A DNA stretch of 63,066 nt from Mycobacterium alsense (GTDB taxonomy: Bacteria > Actinomycetota > Actinomycetes > Mycobacteriales > Mycobacteriaceae), in the NCBI RefSeq assembly GCF_002086635.1, contig NZ_MVHD01000030.1:1-63066 (forward strand), given 5' to 3'. The notes under the pieces were generated by a model. The model made no database searches, was not told the origin of the DNA, and worked only from the letters and a program-made list of their open reading frames with translations. The first letter of the stretch is position 1, and each line of letters begins with the position of its first letter. A program made the position numbers and the translations under genes. Shown in pieces: positions 55,483-63,066 of the stretch.

Positions 55483-55542
55483 GCCGAGCGTGAAACTGTT
55501 GCGAAAAATTGGCGGAAGATTCGCAACAGTTTCACTTTCGGC
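55483..55542. repeat. 60-bp imperfect palindrome, left bracket of DUF559 cassette 2
   Basis: The arms are 23 bp (GCCGAGCGTGAAACTGTTGC and three more, against its inverted copy) with two mismatches, around a 14-base loop containing TTGGCGG. It lies between the cyp142 stop and the DUF559 gene, whose TGA stop is inside the right arm. It matches the other bracket of this cassette (56405-56464) at 49 of 60 positions. The tips resemble those of cassette 1, but the inner stem ACTGTTGCGAA is different. Confidence 0.92.
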
Positions 55543-56371
55543 GGGCCCAGGCCGTTGCCAGCCGCGCCAAAATGCCGCCCGGCGTATCACCGGCCGTGAC
55601 CCTGATCGTGATCCAACCGAGTTCGGGTAGCGCTTCGTAGCGCTCGACATCCCGGCGGATTTGGCGGGGATCGGTCCAGTGATGGACACCCTCGTACTCG
55701 AGCGCGATTTTGACGTCTTCCCAACCCATGTCGACGACGGCGACGATCTCCCCGTATTTGCCGTAGACCGGTATCTGGGTCTGCGGCGGCGGGTAACCGG
55801 CCTCGATGACCAGCAGCCGCAGCCAGGTTTCGCGGGGTGACTGGGCGCCTGGATCGACGAGATCCAGGGCGCGCAGCGCTCTGCGGACGCCTCGGCGTCC
55901 CCTATAGCGCTCTGCAAGTAGCTCCACGTCGGCCATCTTGAGGTGGGTCGCTCGGGCGAGCGCATCGATCAGCGCGACCGCTTCGTCGAGGAGATACCGG
56001 GACGCCAGGTCGAGGGCGGTGCGCGCCGGCGTCGTCACCGGCATCCCGCGGCGTATCGCGATCTCGTCGTGCTCGATGCGATCGGCCCAGATGCGGATTG
56101 TTTTGGGCGCGTGCCGATTCCGGTAAATGAGTTCGGCGGGTGCGTGCGCGTCAACCCATTTGGCGCCGTGTAGCGCCGAGGCGTAGCGACCGGCGATGAC
56201 GCCGCGCCGCCGCGACCACAGCCATGCCGCCTCGGCGCGCAGCACAGCAGTGATCTCGGTGCCACGGGGTATGTAGACGTCGCGGTGGACTGTCACGAAC
56301 CTGCTGCGCAAGGCGTACGGTGTCACACGACCGGACGCGACGGCCTCGCTACCCAAAAACGGCTCTCCCAT
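55532..56371 (-). CDS. DUF559 / Vsr-like PD-(D/E)XK nuclease-family protein, cassette 2
   Basis: This 279-residue protein from ATG 56371 is a clear paralogue of the gene at 19148-20008: MGEPFLGSEAVASGRVTPYA, AWLWSRRRGVIAGRYASALH, GAKWVDAHAPAEL, then PRETWLRLLVIEAGYPPPQT. In the DUF559 domain the likely nuclease residues are Asp214 (AVVDMGW), Glu225 and Glu227 (ALEYEGVHHW), so the Asp of the EYDG motif in cassette 1 is Glu here. The stop codon is inside the left palindrome. It lies between cyp142 and echA19, adjacent in M. tuberculosis numbering except for Rv3517, and does not belong to the KstR genes around it. Confidence 0.8.
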   Translation of the reverse strand: MGEPFLGSEAVASGRVTPYALRSRFVTVHRDVYIPRGTEITAVLRAEAAWLWSRRRGVIAGRYASALHGAKWVDAHAPAELIYRNRHAPKTIRIWADRIEHDEIAIRRGMPVTTPARTALDLASRYLLDEAVALIDALARATHLKMADVELLAERYRGRRGVRRALRALDLVDPGAQSPRETWLRLLVIEAGYPPPQTQIPVYGKYGEIVAVVDMGWEDVKIALEYEGVHHWTDPRQIRRDVERYEALPELGWITIRVTAGDTPGGILARLATAWARRK

Positions 56372-56404
56372 GCGCGGGAGTGTGCCGGGGAGGACCGACA
56401 CTTC

Positions 56405-56464
56405 ACCGAACGTGAAACGGTTGCGAAAAAACGGCGAAAAAATCGCAACAGCTTCACGCTCGGC
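56405..56464. repeat. 60-bp imperfect palindrome, right bracket of DUF559 cassette 2
   Basis: The arms ACCGAACGTGAAACGGTTGC/GCAACAGCTTCACGCTCGGC pair with four mismatches; the loop is A-rich around a central ACGGCG. It starts 34 bp upstream of the DUF559 start. It has the same length and orientation on the + strand as the left bracket. Confidence 0.92.
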
Positions 56465-56481
56465 AAACGTGCACGTTCGGC
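56462..56481. repeat. 20-bp mini-palindrome touching the right bracket
   Basis: GGCAAACGTG and CACGTTCGGC form two 10-bp arms with no loop, one mismatched tip position aside. The right arm is the inverse complement of the GCCGAACGTG tip type of the 60-bp elements. It may be a collapsed copy lacking the inner stem. It lies 21 bp beyond the echA19 stop and could also form a short hairpin in that transcript. Confidence 0.5.
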
Positions 56482-56502
56482 GCAGTGGGGGCAGAGGGGA
56501 GG

Positions 56503-57324
56503 CTAGCGGTTCTTGAACTGCGGCTTGCGCTTCTCGGCGAACGCCCGCGGGCCTTCCTTGGCGTCGTCGGACAGGAACACCTGGATGCCGATCTGGGTGT
56601 CGATCTTGAAGGCCTCGTTCTCGTGCATGCCCTCGGTCTCGCGGATCGCCCGCAGGATCGCCTGCACGGCCAGGGGCCCGTTGTTCTCGATGAGCTCCGC
56701 GATCTCGAGCGCCTTGGCCAGCGCCTGCCCGTCGGGCACCAGGTAGCCGATCAGCCCGATCTCCTTCGCCTCGGCGGCGCTGATGTGTCGTCCGGTCAGC
56801 AGCAGGTCGCAGGCGACCGTGTAGGGGATCTGGCGCACCAGCCGCACCGCCGAACCGCCCATCGGGTACAGGCTCCACTTGGCCTCCGATATGCCGAACT
56901 TGGCGCTCTCGCCGGCAACGCGGATGTCGGTGCCCTGCAGGATCTCGGTGCCCCCGGCGATCGCGGGTCCCTCGACGGCGGCGATCAGGGGTTTGGTGAG
57001 CCGTCGCCCCTTGAGCAGCGCGTCGATCCGCGACGGGTCGTAGCTGCCGTCCTTGAATGACTCGCCCGGCGGCTTCTTGGTCGCCGCCTTGAGGTCCATG
57101 CCGGCGCAAAAGTAGCCACCCGCCCCGGTAAGGATGCAGCAGCGGATGTCGTCGTCGTTGTCGACGCGGTCCCACGCCTGCACCATGATCTCCATCATTT
57201 CGGTGCTCAGGGCGTTGCGGGCGTGCGGCCGGTTGAGGGTGACGATCAGGGTGTGACCCCGCTGCTCGACGAGCGCGTCTGGTTCGGTGGACCCGGTCTG
57301 GTCATTTGCTGGAGTCTCGGCCAC
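56503..57324 (-). CDS. echA19: Steroid enoyl-CoA hydratase EchA19
   Basis: This is a 273-residue crotonase: [60 protein letters not shown], and [20 protein letters not shown]. It matches Rv3516 closely after a ~17-residue N-terminal extension. EchA19 hydrates steroid side-chain enoyl-CoAs. The start GTG 57324 (AAAGG upstream) is uncertain; a later start near [11 protein letters not shown] would match the M. tuberculosis protein. It is divergent from fadD19, with the KstR operator between. Confidence 0.92.
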   Translation of the reverse strand: MAETPANDQTGSTEPDALVEQRGHTLIVTLNRPHARNALSTEMMEIMVQAWDRVDNDDDIRCCILTGAGGYFCAGMDLKAATKKPPGESFKDGSYDPSRIDALLKGRRLTKPLIAAVEGPAIAGGTEILQGTDIRVAGESAKFGISEAKWSLYPMGGSAVRLVRQIPYTVACDLLLTGRHISAAEAKEIGLIGYLVPDGQALAKALEIAELIENNGPLAVQAILRAIRETEGMHENEAFKIDTQIGIQVFLSDDAKEGPRAFAEKRKPQFKNR

Positions 57325-57369
57325 GGCTACCGCCTTTCGGTCGACGTTGGGGGCGAGCTTGTCAAGAAA

Positions 57370-57383
57370 TGTAACACGTTCTA
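57370..57383. promoter_or_regulatory. KstR operator between echA19 and fadD19
   Basis: TGTAACACGTTCTA fits TnnAACnnGTTnnA. It lies 45 bp from the echA19 start and 5 bp from the first fadD19 GTG. TAATTT overlapping its right edge is a candidate -10; with usual spacing transcription would begin near the second in-frame GTG (57395). Confidence 0.92.
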
Positions 57384-57388
57384 ATTTG

Positions 57389-59053
57389 GTGGCCGTGGCC
57401 CTGAATATCGCCGACCTCGCTGAGCACGCCATCGACGCCGTGCCCGACCGTGTCGCCCTCATCTGCGGCGACGAGAAGCTGACCTACGCCCAACTGGAGG
57501 AGAAGGCCAACCGCCTCGCGCACTACCTGATCGATCAGGGGGTCAAGAAGGACGACAAGGTCGGGCTGTACTGCCGCAACCGCATCGAGATCGTCATCGC
57601 GATGCTGGGCATCGTCAAGGCCGGCGCCATCCTGATCAACGTCAACTACCGCTACGTCGAGGGCGAGCTGCGCTACCTTTTCGACAACTCCGACATGGTC
57701 GCGCTGGTCCACGAGCGCCAGTACTCGGACAAGGTCGCCAACGTGCTGCCGGACACCCCCAACGTCAAGACGGTGCTGGTGGTCGAGGACGGCTCTCGCG
57801 ACGACTTCCAGCGATACGGCGGCGTCTCGTTTTACGACGCTATCGCGCAGGGCTCACCCGAGCGCGACTTCGGCGAGCGTCTCGGTGGGCGGAGCGCCGA
57901 CGACATCTACATCCTGTACACCGGCGGGACCACCGGCTTCCCGAAGGGCGTGATGTGGCGCCACGAGGACATCTACCGCGTGCTCTTCGGCGGAACCGAC
58001 TTCGCCACAGGCGAATTCGTCAAGGACGAGTACGACCTGGCCAAGGCGGCCGCCGCCAACCCGCCGATGATCCGCTACCCGATCCCGCCGATGATCCACG
58101 GCGCCACCCAATCCGCGACCTGGATGTCGATATTCTCGGGCCAAACCACCGTGCTGGCACCGGAATTCAACGCCGAAGAGGTGTGGCGGACCATTCACAA
58201 GCACAAGGTGAACCTGCTGTTCTTCACCGGCGACGCGATGGCCCGGCCGCTGCTCGACGCGCTGCTGGCGGCGCAGGAGAGGGGCGAGGCCTACGACCTG
58301 TCGTCGCTGTTCCTGCTGGCCAGCACCGCCGCGCTGTTCTCCCCGAGCATCAAGGAGCGCCTGCTGGAGCTGCTGCCCAACCGGGTCATCACCGACTCGA
58401 TCGGCTCGTCGGAGACCGGCTTCGGCGGCACCAGTGTCGTCGCCGCGGGCGCTCCGCACAGCGGCGGTCCCCGCGTGACCATCGACCACCGCACCGTCGT
58501 GCTCGACGAGGACGGCAACGAGGTGACGCCCGGCTCGGGCGTGCGCGGTTTCATCGCCAAGAAGGGCAACATCCCGGTCGGTTACTACAAGGACGAGAAG
58601 AAGACCGCCGAAACGTTCAAGACCATCAACGGCGTCCGCTACGCCATCCCCGGGGACTGGGCCGTCGTCGAGGAGGACGGCACGGTCACCATGCTGGGCC
58701 GCGGCTCGGTGTCGATCAACAGCGGCGGCGAAAAGATCTACCCCGAAGAGGTCGAGGGCGCGCTGAAGGGCCACCCCGACGTGTTCGACGCGTTGGTGGT
58801 CGGCGTGCCCGACCCCCGCTACGGGCAGCACGTGGCCGCCGTCGTGCAGCCCCGGCCGGGCGCGCGCCCATCGCTGGCGGAGCTGGACAGCTTCGTGCGC
58901 TCCGAGATCGCGGGATACAAGGTGCCGCGCAGCCTCTGGCTGGTCGACGAGGTAAAGCGTTCGCCCGCAGGCAAACCCGACTACCGCTGGGCCAAGGAGC
59001 AGACCGAGGCGCGCCCCGCCGACGACGTGCATGCGAGCCACGTGACAACCTGA
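57389..59053 (+). CDS. fadD19: Steroid side-chain acyl-CoA ligase FadD19
   Basis: This is a 554-residue acyl-CoA synthetase: [20 protein letters not shown] (P-loop), [51 protein letters not shown] and the C-terminal lysine in [16 protein letters not shown]. It matches Rv3515c. FadD19 activates C5 side-chain carboxylates of sterols, including C24-branched ones. The start is GTG 57389 by comparison with the M. tuberculosis protein; GTG 57395 is possible. Downstream genes follow at close spacing. Confidence 0.94.
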   Translation: MAVALNIADLAEHAIDAVPDRVALICGDEKLTYAQLEEKANRLAHYLIDQGVKKDDKVGLYCRNRIEIVIAMLGIVKAGAILINVNYRYVEGELRYLFDNSDMVALVHERQYSDKVANVLPDTPNVKTVLVVEDGSRDDFQRYGGVSFYDAIAQGSPERDFGERLGGRSADDIYILYTGGTTGFPKGVMWRHEDIYRVLFGGTDFATGEFVKDEYDLAKAAAANPPMIRYPIPPMIHGATQSATWMSIFSGQTTVLAPEFNAEEVWRTIHKHKVNLLFFTGDAMARPLLDALLAAQERGEAYDLSSLFLLASTAALFSPSIKERLLELLPNRVITDSIGSSETGFGGTSVVAAGAPHSGGPRVTIDHRTVVLDEDGNEVTPGSGVRGFIAKKGNIPVGYYKDEKKTAETFKTINGVRYAIPGDWAVVEEDGTVTMLGRGSVSINSGGEKIYPEEVEGALKGHPDVFDALVVGVPDPRYGQHVAAVVQPRPGARPSLAELDSFVRSEIAGYKVPRSLWLVDEVKRSPAGKPDYRWAKEQTEARPADDVHASHVTT

Positions 59054-59058
59054 GCGGT

Positions 59059-59835
59059 GTGACGGATTTCGTCAAACGCCACCCGCACGCGCCCGCCAGC
59101 TACTTCGCGTGGGAGGCGGCCGGATTGCGATGGCTTTCCGGCGTCGACGGCGGCGTGCCGTGCGCGCGGGTCGTTTCCGTCGACGCGACCAGCCTGACGC
59201 TGCGGCGGCTCGATTCGGCGCCCGCGACCCCCGAGGCGGCCCGTGAGTTCGGCGGGCGGCTGGCCGTCACCCACGACGCGGGGGCCGCGGCCTACGGCGC
59301 GGGCCCCGACGACTGGGACGGGCCCGGGTTCTTCGGGCCGCTCTCGCAGCCGTTGCCGATGTCGCTGCGCCGGCACGGCCGCTGGGGCGATTTCTACGCC
59401 GAGGAGCGGCTGGCGCCGATGGCCGGGCTCGCGGCGGATCGGCTCGGCGCCCCGACCCGCGCCGCGATCGACGCCGTCATCGCGCGCTGTCGCGCCGGCG
59501 ACTTCGACTCCGACGACGACGGTGACCGACCCGCGCGGCTGCATGGCGACCTGTGGTCCGGCAACGTGATGTGGACGCCCGGCGGGGTGGTGCTGATCGA
59601 TCCGGCCGCGCACGCCGGCCATCGCGAGACCGACCTGGCGATGCTCGCGCTGTTCGGCTGTCCGCACTACGACGACATCCTCGACGGCTACCAGCGGGTG
59701 CGGGCGCTGAAACCCGGGTGGCGCAACCGAATCGGGCTGCACCAGCTCTTCCCGCTGCTGGCGCACGTGGTGCTGTTCGGTGGCGGGTACGCGCGGCAGA
59801 CGGACGCCGCCGCCCGCGCCGCGCTGGCCGCCTGA
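59059..59835 (+). CDS. Fructosamine kinase/aminoglycoside phosphotransferase-like protein
   Basis: This is a 258-residue kinase-fold protein. The catalytic loop is RLHGDLWSGNVMW and the metal motif VLIDPAAHAGHRETDLAML, which are the family signatures; the N-terminal lobe begins VTDFVKRHPHAPASYFAWEA. Fructosamine-3-kinases remove glycation products, but bacterial relatives have other small-molecule substrates. GTG 59059 is 5 bp after the fadD19 stop, so it is in the same transcript. Why it is with a sterol CoA ligase is unknown. Confidence 0.85.
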   Translation: MTDFVKRHPHAPASYFAWEAAGLRWLSGVDGGVPCARVVSVDATSLTLRRLDSAPATPEAAREFGGRLAVTHDAGAAAYGAGPDDWDGPGFFGPLSQPLPMSLRRHGRWGDFYAEERLAPMAGLAADRLGAPTRAAIDAVIARCRAGDFDSDDDGDRPARLHGDLWSGNVMWTPGGVVLIDPAAHAGHRETDLAMLALFGCPHYDDILDGYQRVRALKPGWRNRIGLHQLFPLLAHVVLFGGGYARQTDAAARAALAA

Positions 59836-59858
59836 GCGGCGGCTACTGTTGGTCGGTG

Positions 59859-60683
59859 ATGACCATCGACGTCTGGATGCAGCATCCGACGCTGCGATTC
59901 CTGCGCAGCGACATGCTGGCGTCCCTGCGGCGCTGGACCGGCGATTCGATCCCCGACGCCGACATCCCCATCGAGGCCACCCTCGAGGCGATGGATGCCG
60001 CCGCCGTCGACGTCGGCCTGCTCAGCGCGTGGCGCGGCCCCAACGGTCAGGACCTGGTGTCCAACGACGAGGTCGCCGAGTGGGTTCGGTTGCACCCGAA
60101 GCGGTTCGCCGGGCTGGCGGCGGTCGACCTGGACCGGCCGATGGATGCCGTCCGCGAGTTGCGGCGCCGGGTGGGCGAGGGGTTCGTCGGCCTGCGGGTG
60201 GTGCCCTGGCTGTGGAACGCCCCGCCCACCGACCGCCGCTACTACCCGCTGTTCGCCCAGTGCGTGGAGTCGGCAGTGCCGTTCTGCACGCAGGTCGGTC
60301 ACACCGGCCCGCTGCGGCCATCGGAGACCGGGCGGCCGATCCCCTACATCGACCAGGTGGCGCTCGACTTTCCCGAGCTGGTCATCGTGTGCGGTCACGT
60401 CGGCTACCCGTGGACCGAGGAAATGGTCGCCGTCGCGCGTAAACACGAGAACGTCTACATCGACACCTCGGCCTACACGATCAAAAGGCTGCCGGACGAA
60501 CTGATCAGGTTCATGAAAACCGGTACCGGGCAACGCAAGGTGTTGTTCGGCACCAACTACCCGATGATCACCCCGGCCCACGCGCTGGCCGGACTGGACG
60601 GGCTCGGGCTCAGCGACGACGCCCGCCGAGACTTCCTGCGCGACAACGCGCGACGCGTTTTCGGACTGGAGGACAACAGGTGA
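59859..60683 (+). CDS. Amidohydrolase-2 family protein (Rv3510c-like)
   Basis: This is a 274-residue TIM-barrel protein. It has VCGHVGYPWTEEMVAVARKH and KVLFGTNYPMITPAHALAGL. The usual N-terminal His-x-His metal pair is replaced by IDVWMQHPT, and the C-terminal Asp of the GSDYP-type motif is Asn (GTNYP), so metal-dependent hydrolysis is doubtful. It resembles Rv3510c. ATG 59859 or the GTG codon just before it could be used. Its stop overlaps the ilvX GTG (GTGA). Confidence 0.8.
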   Translation: MTIDVWMQHPTLRFLRSDMLASLRRWTGDSIPDADIPIEATLEAMDAAAVDVGLLSAWRGPNGQDLVSNDEVAEWVRLHPKRFAGLAAVDLDRPMDAVRELRRRVGEGFVGLRVVPWLWNAPPTDRRYYPLFAQCVESAVPFCTQVGHTGPLRPSETGRPIPYIDQVALDFPELVIVCGHVGYPWTEEMVAVARKHENVYIDTSAYTIKRLPDELIRFMKTGTGQRKVLFGTNYPMITPAHALAGLDGLGLSDDARRDFLRDNARRVFGLEDNR

Positions 60684-62230
60684 ACGGCGCTCAGGCCCTG
60701 ATCAATACGCTGGTCGACGGCGGCGTCGACGTGTGCTTCGCCAACCCGGGCACCTCGGAGATGCATTTCGTGGCCGCGCTCGACGCCGTTCCCCAAATGC
60801 GCGGTGTGTTGGCACTTTTCGAGGGCGTGGCCACCGGCGCGGCCGACGGCTACGCGCGCATCGCCGACCGGCCGGCCGCCGTGCTGCTGCACCTGGGCCC
60901 CGGATTTGGCAACGGGCTGGCCAACCTGCACAACGCCCGGCGCGCCCGCGTGCCGATGGTCGTCGTCGTCGGTGACCACGCCACCTATCACAAAAAGTAC
61001 GACGCCCCACTGGAATCCGATATCGACGCGCTGGCCGGCACCGTTTCGGGATGGATGCGCCGCAGCGCGGACACCGCCGCCGTCGCCTCCGACGCCGCCG
61101 AGGCGATCGCGGCCAGCCGGTCCGGCGCGCAGATCGCGACCCTGATTCTGCCCGCCGACGTGTCCTGGTCCGACGGGGCGCAGCCCGCCGCGACGGAGCC
61201 CGCGGCCCCGGCCGGGGCGGACCCGGCGTCGGCGGCCGCGGCGCTCGAGGTGCTGCGCTCCGGCGAGCCGACGGTGCTCATGATCGGCGGCGACGCCACC
61301 CGCGGGCCCGGGCTGGTCGCCGCGGCGCGGATCGCCGCGGCGACCGGGGCCCGGTTGTTGTGCGAGACGTTCCCGACGCGGCTGGAGCGCGGCGCGGGCG
61401 TCCCGGCCGTCGAGCGGCTGGCCTACTTCGCCGAGGCCGCCACCGCCCAGCTGAACGGCGCCAAGCATCTGTTGCTCGCCGGCGCCAAGTCGCCGGTGTC
61501 CTTCTTCGCCTACCCGGGCATGCCCAGCGACCTGGTGCCGGCCGGCTGCGAGGTGCACGCGCTCGGGGGGCAGAGCGGTGCCGCAGCCGTTTTGGTGGCG
61601 CTGGCCGACCGGCTGGCGCCGGACACGGTCGCGCCGGTCGCGGCCGCCGCGCGCCCGCAGCCGCCGACCGGGCCCCTGACGTCGGCGGCGGTGGCCGACG
61701 CGATCGGGGCCCTGCTGCCGGAGCGGGCGATCGTCGTCGACGAGGCGAACACCTCCGGGGTGCTGCTGCCGCAGGCCACCGCGGGCGCGCCGGCACACGA
61801 CTGGCTGACCCTGACCGGCGGGGCGATCGGCTACGCCATCCCCGCCGCGGTGGGCGCGGCGGTGGCCGCGCCCGATCGCCCGGTGCTGTGCCTGGAGTCC
61901 GACGGGTCGGCGATGTACACGATTTCGGGGTTGTGGACCCAGGCGCGCGAGAACCTCGACGTGACCACCGTGCTCTACGACAACGGCGCCTACGACATCC
62001 TGCGGGTCGAGCTGCAACGCGTCGGCGCCGGGTCGTCGCCCGGGCCCAAGGCCCTCGACCTGCTCGACTTGTCCCGCCCCGCACTGGATTTCGTCAAGAT
62101 CGCCGAGGGCATGGGCGTCCCCGCGCGCCGGGTGACCACCGCCGAGGAATTCGCCGACGCCCTGCGCGCCGCCTTCGCCGAAACCGGGCCACACCTGATC
62201 GACGCGGTGGTGCCGTCACTGCTGGGCTAG
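60680..62230 (+). CDS. ilvX: Thiamine-diphosphate enzyme IlvX (acetolactate synthase-like)
   Basis: This 516-residue ThDP enzyme has the activating glutamate in ANPGTSEMHFVAALDAV, a middle domain with LMIGGDATRGPGLVAAARIA, and ThDP/Mg binding in LESDGSAMYTISGLW followed by YDNGAYDIL. The usual GDG is SDG here. It matches Rv3509c. Sequence alone does not show that it makes acetolactate; relatives include oxalyl-CoA and benzoylformate decarboxylases. The start is GTG 60680, overlapping the previous stop. The last 15 bp overlap the end of the serine hydrolase gene on the other strand. Confidence 0.88.
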   Translation: MNGAQALINTLVDGGVDVCFANPGTSEMHFVAALDAVPQMRGVLALFEGVATGAADGYARIADRPAAVLLHLGPGFGNGLANLHNARRARVPMVVVVGDHATYHKKYDAPLESDIDALAGTVSGWMRRSADTAAVASDAAEAIAASRSGAQIATLILPADVSWSDGAQPAATEPAAPAGADPASAAAALEVLRSGEPTVLMIGGDATRGPGLVAAARIAAATGARLLCETFPTRLERGAGVPAVERLAYFAEAATAQLNGAKHLLLAGAKSPVSFFAYPGMPSDLVPAGCEVHALGGQSGAAAVLVALADRLAPDTVAPVAAAARPQPPTGPLTSAAVADAIGALLPERAIVVDEANTSGVLLPQATAGAPAHDWLTLTGGAIGYAIPAAVGAAVAAPDRPVLCLESDGSAMYTISGLWTQARENLDVTTVLYDNGAYDILRVELQRVGAGSSPGPKALDLLDLSRPALDFVKIAEGMGVPARRVTTAEEFADALRAAFAETGPHLIDAVVPSLLG

Positions 62231-62908
62231 TTGCGGCACGCGCTCGAATAGCCATTCCGCCACCGCGTTGAGGGCGGACACCCCGGTGTCGAAGGTGGCC
62301 GCCTCGGCGGCCACCGCCACCCCGAGGTGCCCGGAATCCGTTGGCACGGCTCCGAACTGCCGGACCAGGTAGCCGTCCGCCGCTCCCGGGCCCCAGCCGC
62401 CCTTGGCGGCAACGCCTTTGGCGGCCAGGCCCCAGCGCTGGGCGGCGACGAGTCGGCGCATGAGGTCGACGACGCCGGCCGCTTCGCGGAGTTCCGGCAG
62501 GTGCGCGGCGAAGCGCGCCTGGTCGGCCAGGGCCCATCGGGTCTGGCCGAACGCGGTGAACCCGGGGCGAAGTCGCCGAGATTCGACGACGGTGGCGGTG
62601 TCACCGGCTTCGCTGACGACGGCCTGCACCTGCCGGGCGGCGTCCGCGGGCTCGCCCAGCTGCGACCACAGGCGTTCCGATGCCGGGTTGTCGGATTCGG
62701 TGATGGCCCTGACGACGAGGTTCCGGGCGCGAACGGGGTCGCGGCGCAACGCCGCGATCGCCAACGGCACCTTGATCGTCGACCACGCGACGCCGCACGA
62801 CCATCGGCCCAACGAATACGTCAGATCCGGAAGAGCGACCGCGGCGCCGATGGTGGCCGGGACGGTGGCGGCCAGCTGGTCGAAGCTCGCGTCGAGGTGC
62901 GGCGTCAA
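62216..62908 (-). CDS. Class A beta-lactamase-like serine hydrolase
   Basis: This is a 230-residue protein. Its motifs are Ser-x-x-Lys in VAWSTIKVPLAIAAL (about residue 43), Ser-Asp-Asn in ITESDNPASERLW, and Lys-Gly-Gly in VAAKGGWGPGAADGY: the three active-site motifs of penicillin-recognising serine hydrolases. No signal peptide is seen from the only available start, TTG 62908, two bases after the PE_PGRS stop. The gene may therefore lack its original 5' end or be joined to the PE_PGRS gene by a frameshift. The substrate is unknown. Confidence 0.75.
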   Translation of the reverse strand: MTPHLDASFDQLAATVPATIGAAVALPDLTYSLGRWSCGVAWSTIKVPLAIAALRRDPVRARNLVVRAITESDNPASERLWSQLGEPADAARQVQAVVSEAGDTATVVESRRLRPGFTAFGQTRWALADQARFAAHLPELREAAGVVDLMRRLVAAQRWGLAAKGVAAKGGWGPGAADGYLVRQFGAVPTDSGHLGVAVAAEAATFDTGVSALNAVAEWLFERVPQLAQQ

Positions 62909-62910
62909 TC

Positions 62911-63066
62911 TCAGGCCACGCCGCCCGCGCCGGCCGTGCCCCCCGCGCCGCCGGTCCCGCCGGTCCCACCGTTGATGCCGGTGCCGGCGTTGCCGCCGTT
63001 GCTCGTGCCGCCGGAACCGCCTCCGCCGCCAAGGTTGCCGTTGCCGGCCGCCCCCCCGCTGCCACC
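62911..63066 (-). CDS. PE_PGRS family protein, C-terminal fragment (runs in from the right edge)
   Basis: The last 51 codons of a leftward gene are visible: GGSGGAAGNGN, GGGGGSGGTSNGGNAG, INGGTGGTGGAGG, ending GAGGVA and TGA at 62913-62911. The Gly-Gly-x repeats identify the PGRS region; the PE domain lies beyond the window. It ends abruptly without the short C-terminal domain many PE_PGRS proteins have, and the serine hydrolase frame begins two bases later. Confidence 0.8.
   Translation of the reverse strand, partial: GGSGGAAGNGNLGGGGGSGGTSNGGNAGTGINGGTGGTGGAGGTAGAGGVA

Noticed and set aside
55532..57175. A single long leftward frame covering the DUF559 gene and extending into echA19
   Set aside because: Only the part from ATG 56371 has the DUF559 pattern; the rest is the shadow of echA19 in another frame.

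Overview
The window is from a slow-growing, high-GC Mycobacterium. Pieces of PE_PGRS genes lie at both ends, there are five PPE genes (four of them with MPTR repeats), and the gene order follows the cholesterol-catabolic cluster of M. tuberculosis, running backwards relative to H37Rv numbering from nat (Rv3566c) at the left to ilvX (Rv3509c) at the right. Rv equivalents here are from memory of protein sequence and order, not from a search. The abundance of PE_PGRS and PPE-MPTR genes points to the M. kansasii/marinum/szulgai/gordonae side of the slow growers rather than M. avium, but I do not name a species.

Layout. 1-3.8 kb: PE_PGRS start, nat, and an added FadD32-like fatty acyl-AMP ligase. 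3.8-25.3 kb: the KstR2 regulon for the last two sterol rings (aspB-fadE33-fadE32-fadE31-fadD3, fadE30-ipdF, kstR2-fadA6, ipdC-ipdB-ipdA-echA20, two SDRs), with three tandem PPE-MPTR genes and one DUF559 nuclease-like gene placed in it. 25.3-39.6 kb: KstR-type genes for side-chain and ring opening (two Ddn-like proteins, fadA5, cyp125, chsE1-chsE2-chsH2-chsH1-ltp2, a MaoC hydratase, kstD, hsaE-hsaG-hsaF) plus an orphan HicB-like gene. 39.7-43.3 kb: PPE62-like, PPE61-like and a small secreted haemophore-like protein. 43.3-62.2 kb: more KstR-linked genes (DUF1214 protein, SDR, sulfotransferase, kshA, gamma carbonic anhydrase, ltp3/ltp4, a DUF35 protein, an LLM oxidoreductase, an ADC-like protein, cyp142, echA19, fadD19), then a fructosamine-kinase-like gene, an amidohydrolase and ilvX. 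62.2-63.1 kb: a class-A beta-lactamase-like serine hydrolase and a PE_PGRS C-terminus.

The genes form one pathway. CYP125/CYP142 oxidise the side chain, FadD19 and its partners activate and shorten it, ChsE/ChsH/Ltp2 remove the last propionyl unit, KstD and KshA open ring B, HsaEFG finish the ring-A fragment, and FadD3 through FadA6 degrade the remaining C/D-ring propionate (HIP). Seven KstR-like operators and three KstR2-like operators are visible. Most genes within operons overlap by 1-4 nt (ATGA, GTGA, TGATG).

The most unusual feature is a pair of unlinked cassettes (19055-20070 and 55483-56464). Each is a PD-(D/E)XK/DUF559 gene bracketed by two imperfect palindromes. All four palindromes are exactly 60 bp and share GCCGAG-type tips, but the inner stem is specific to each cassette. 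This looks like an undescribed palindrome-bounded selfish or mobile gene family in which each nuclease-like protein is matched to its own flanking hairpins.
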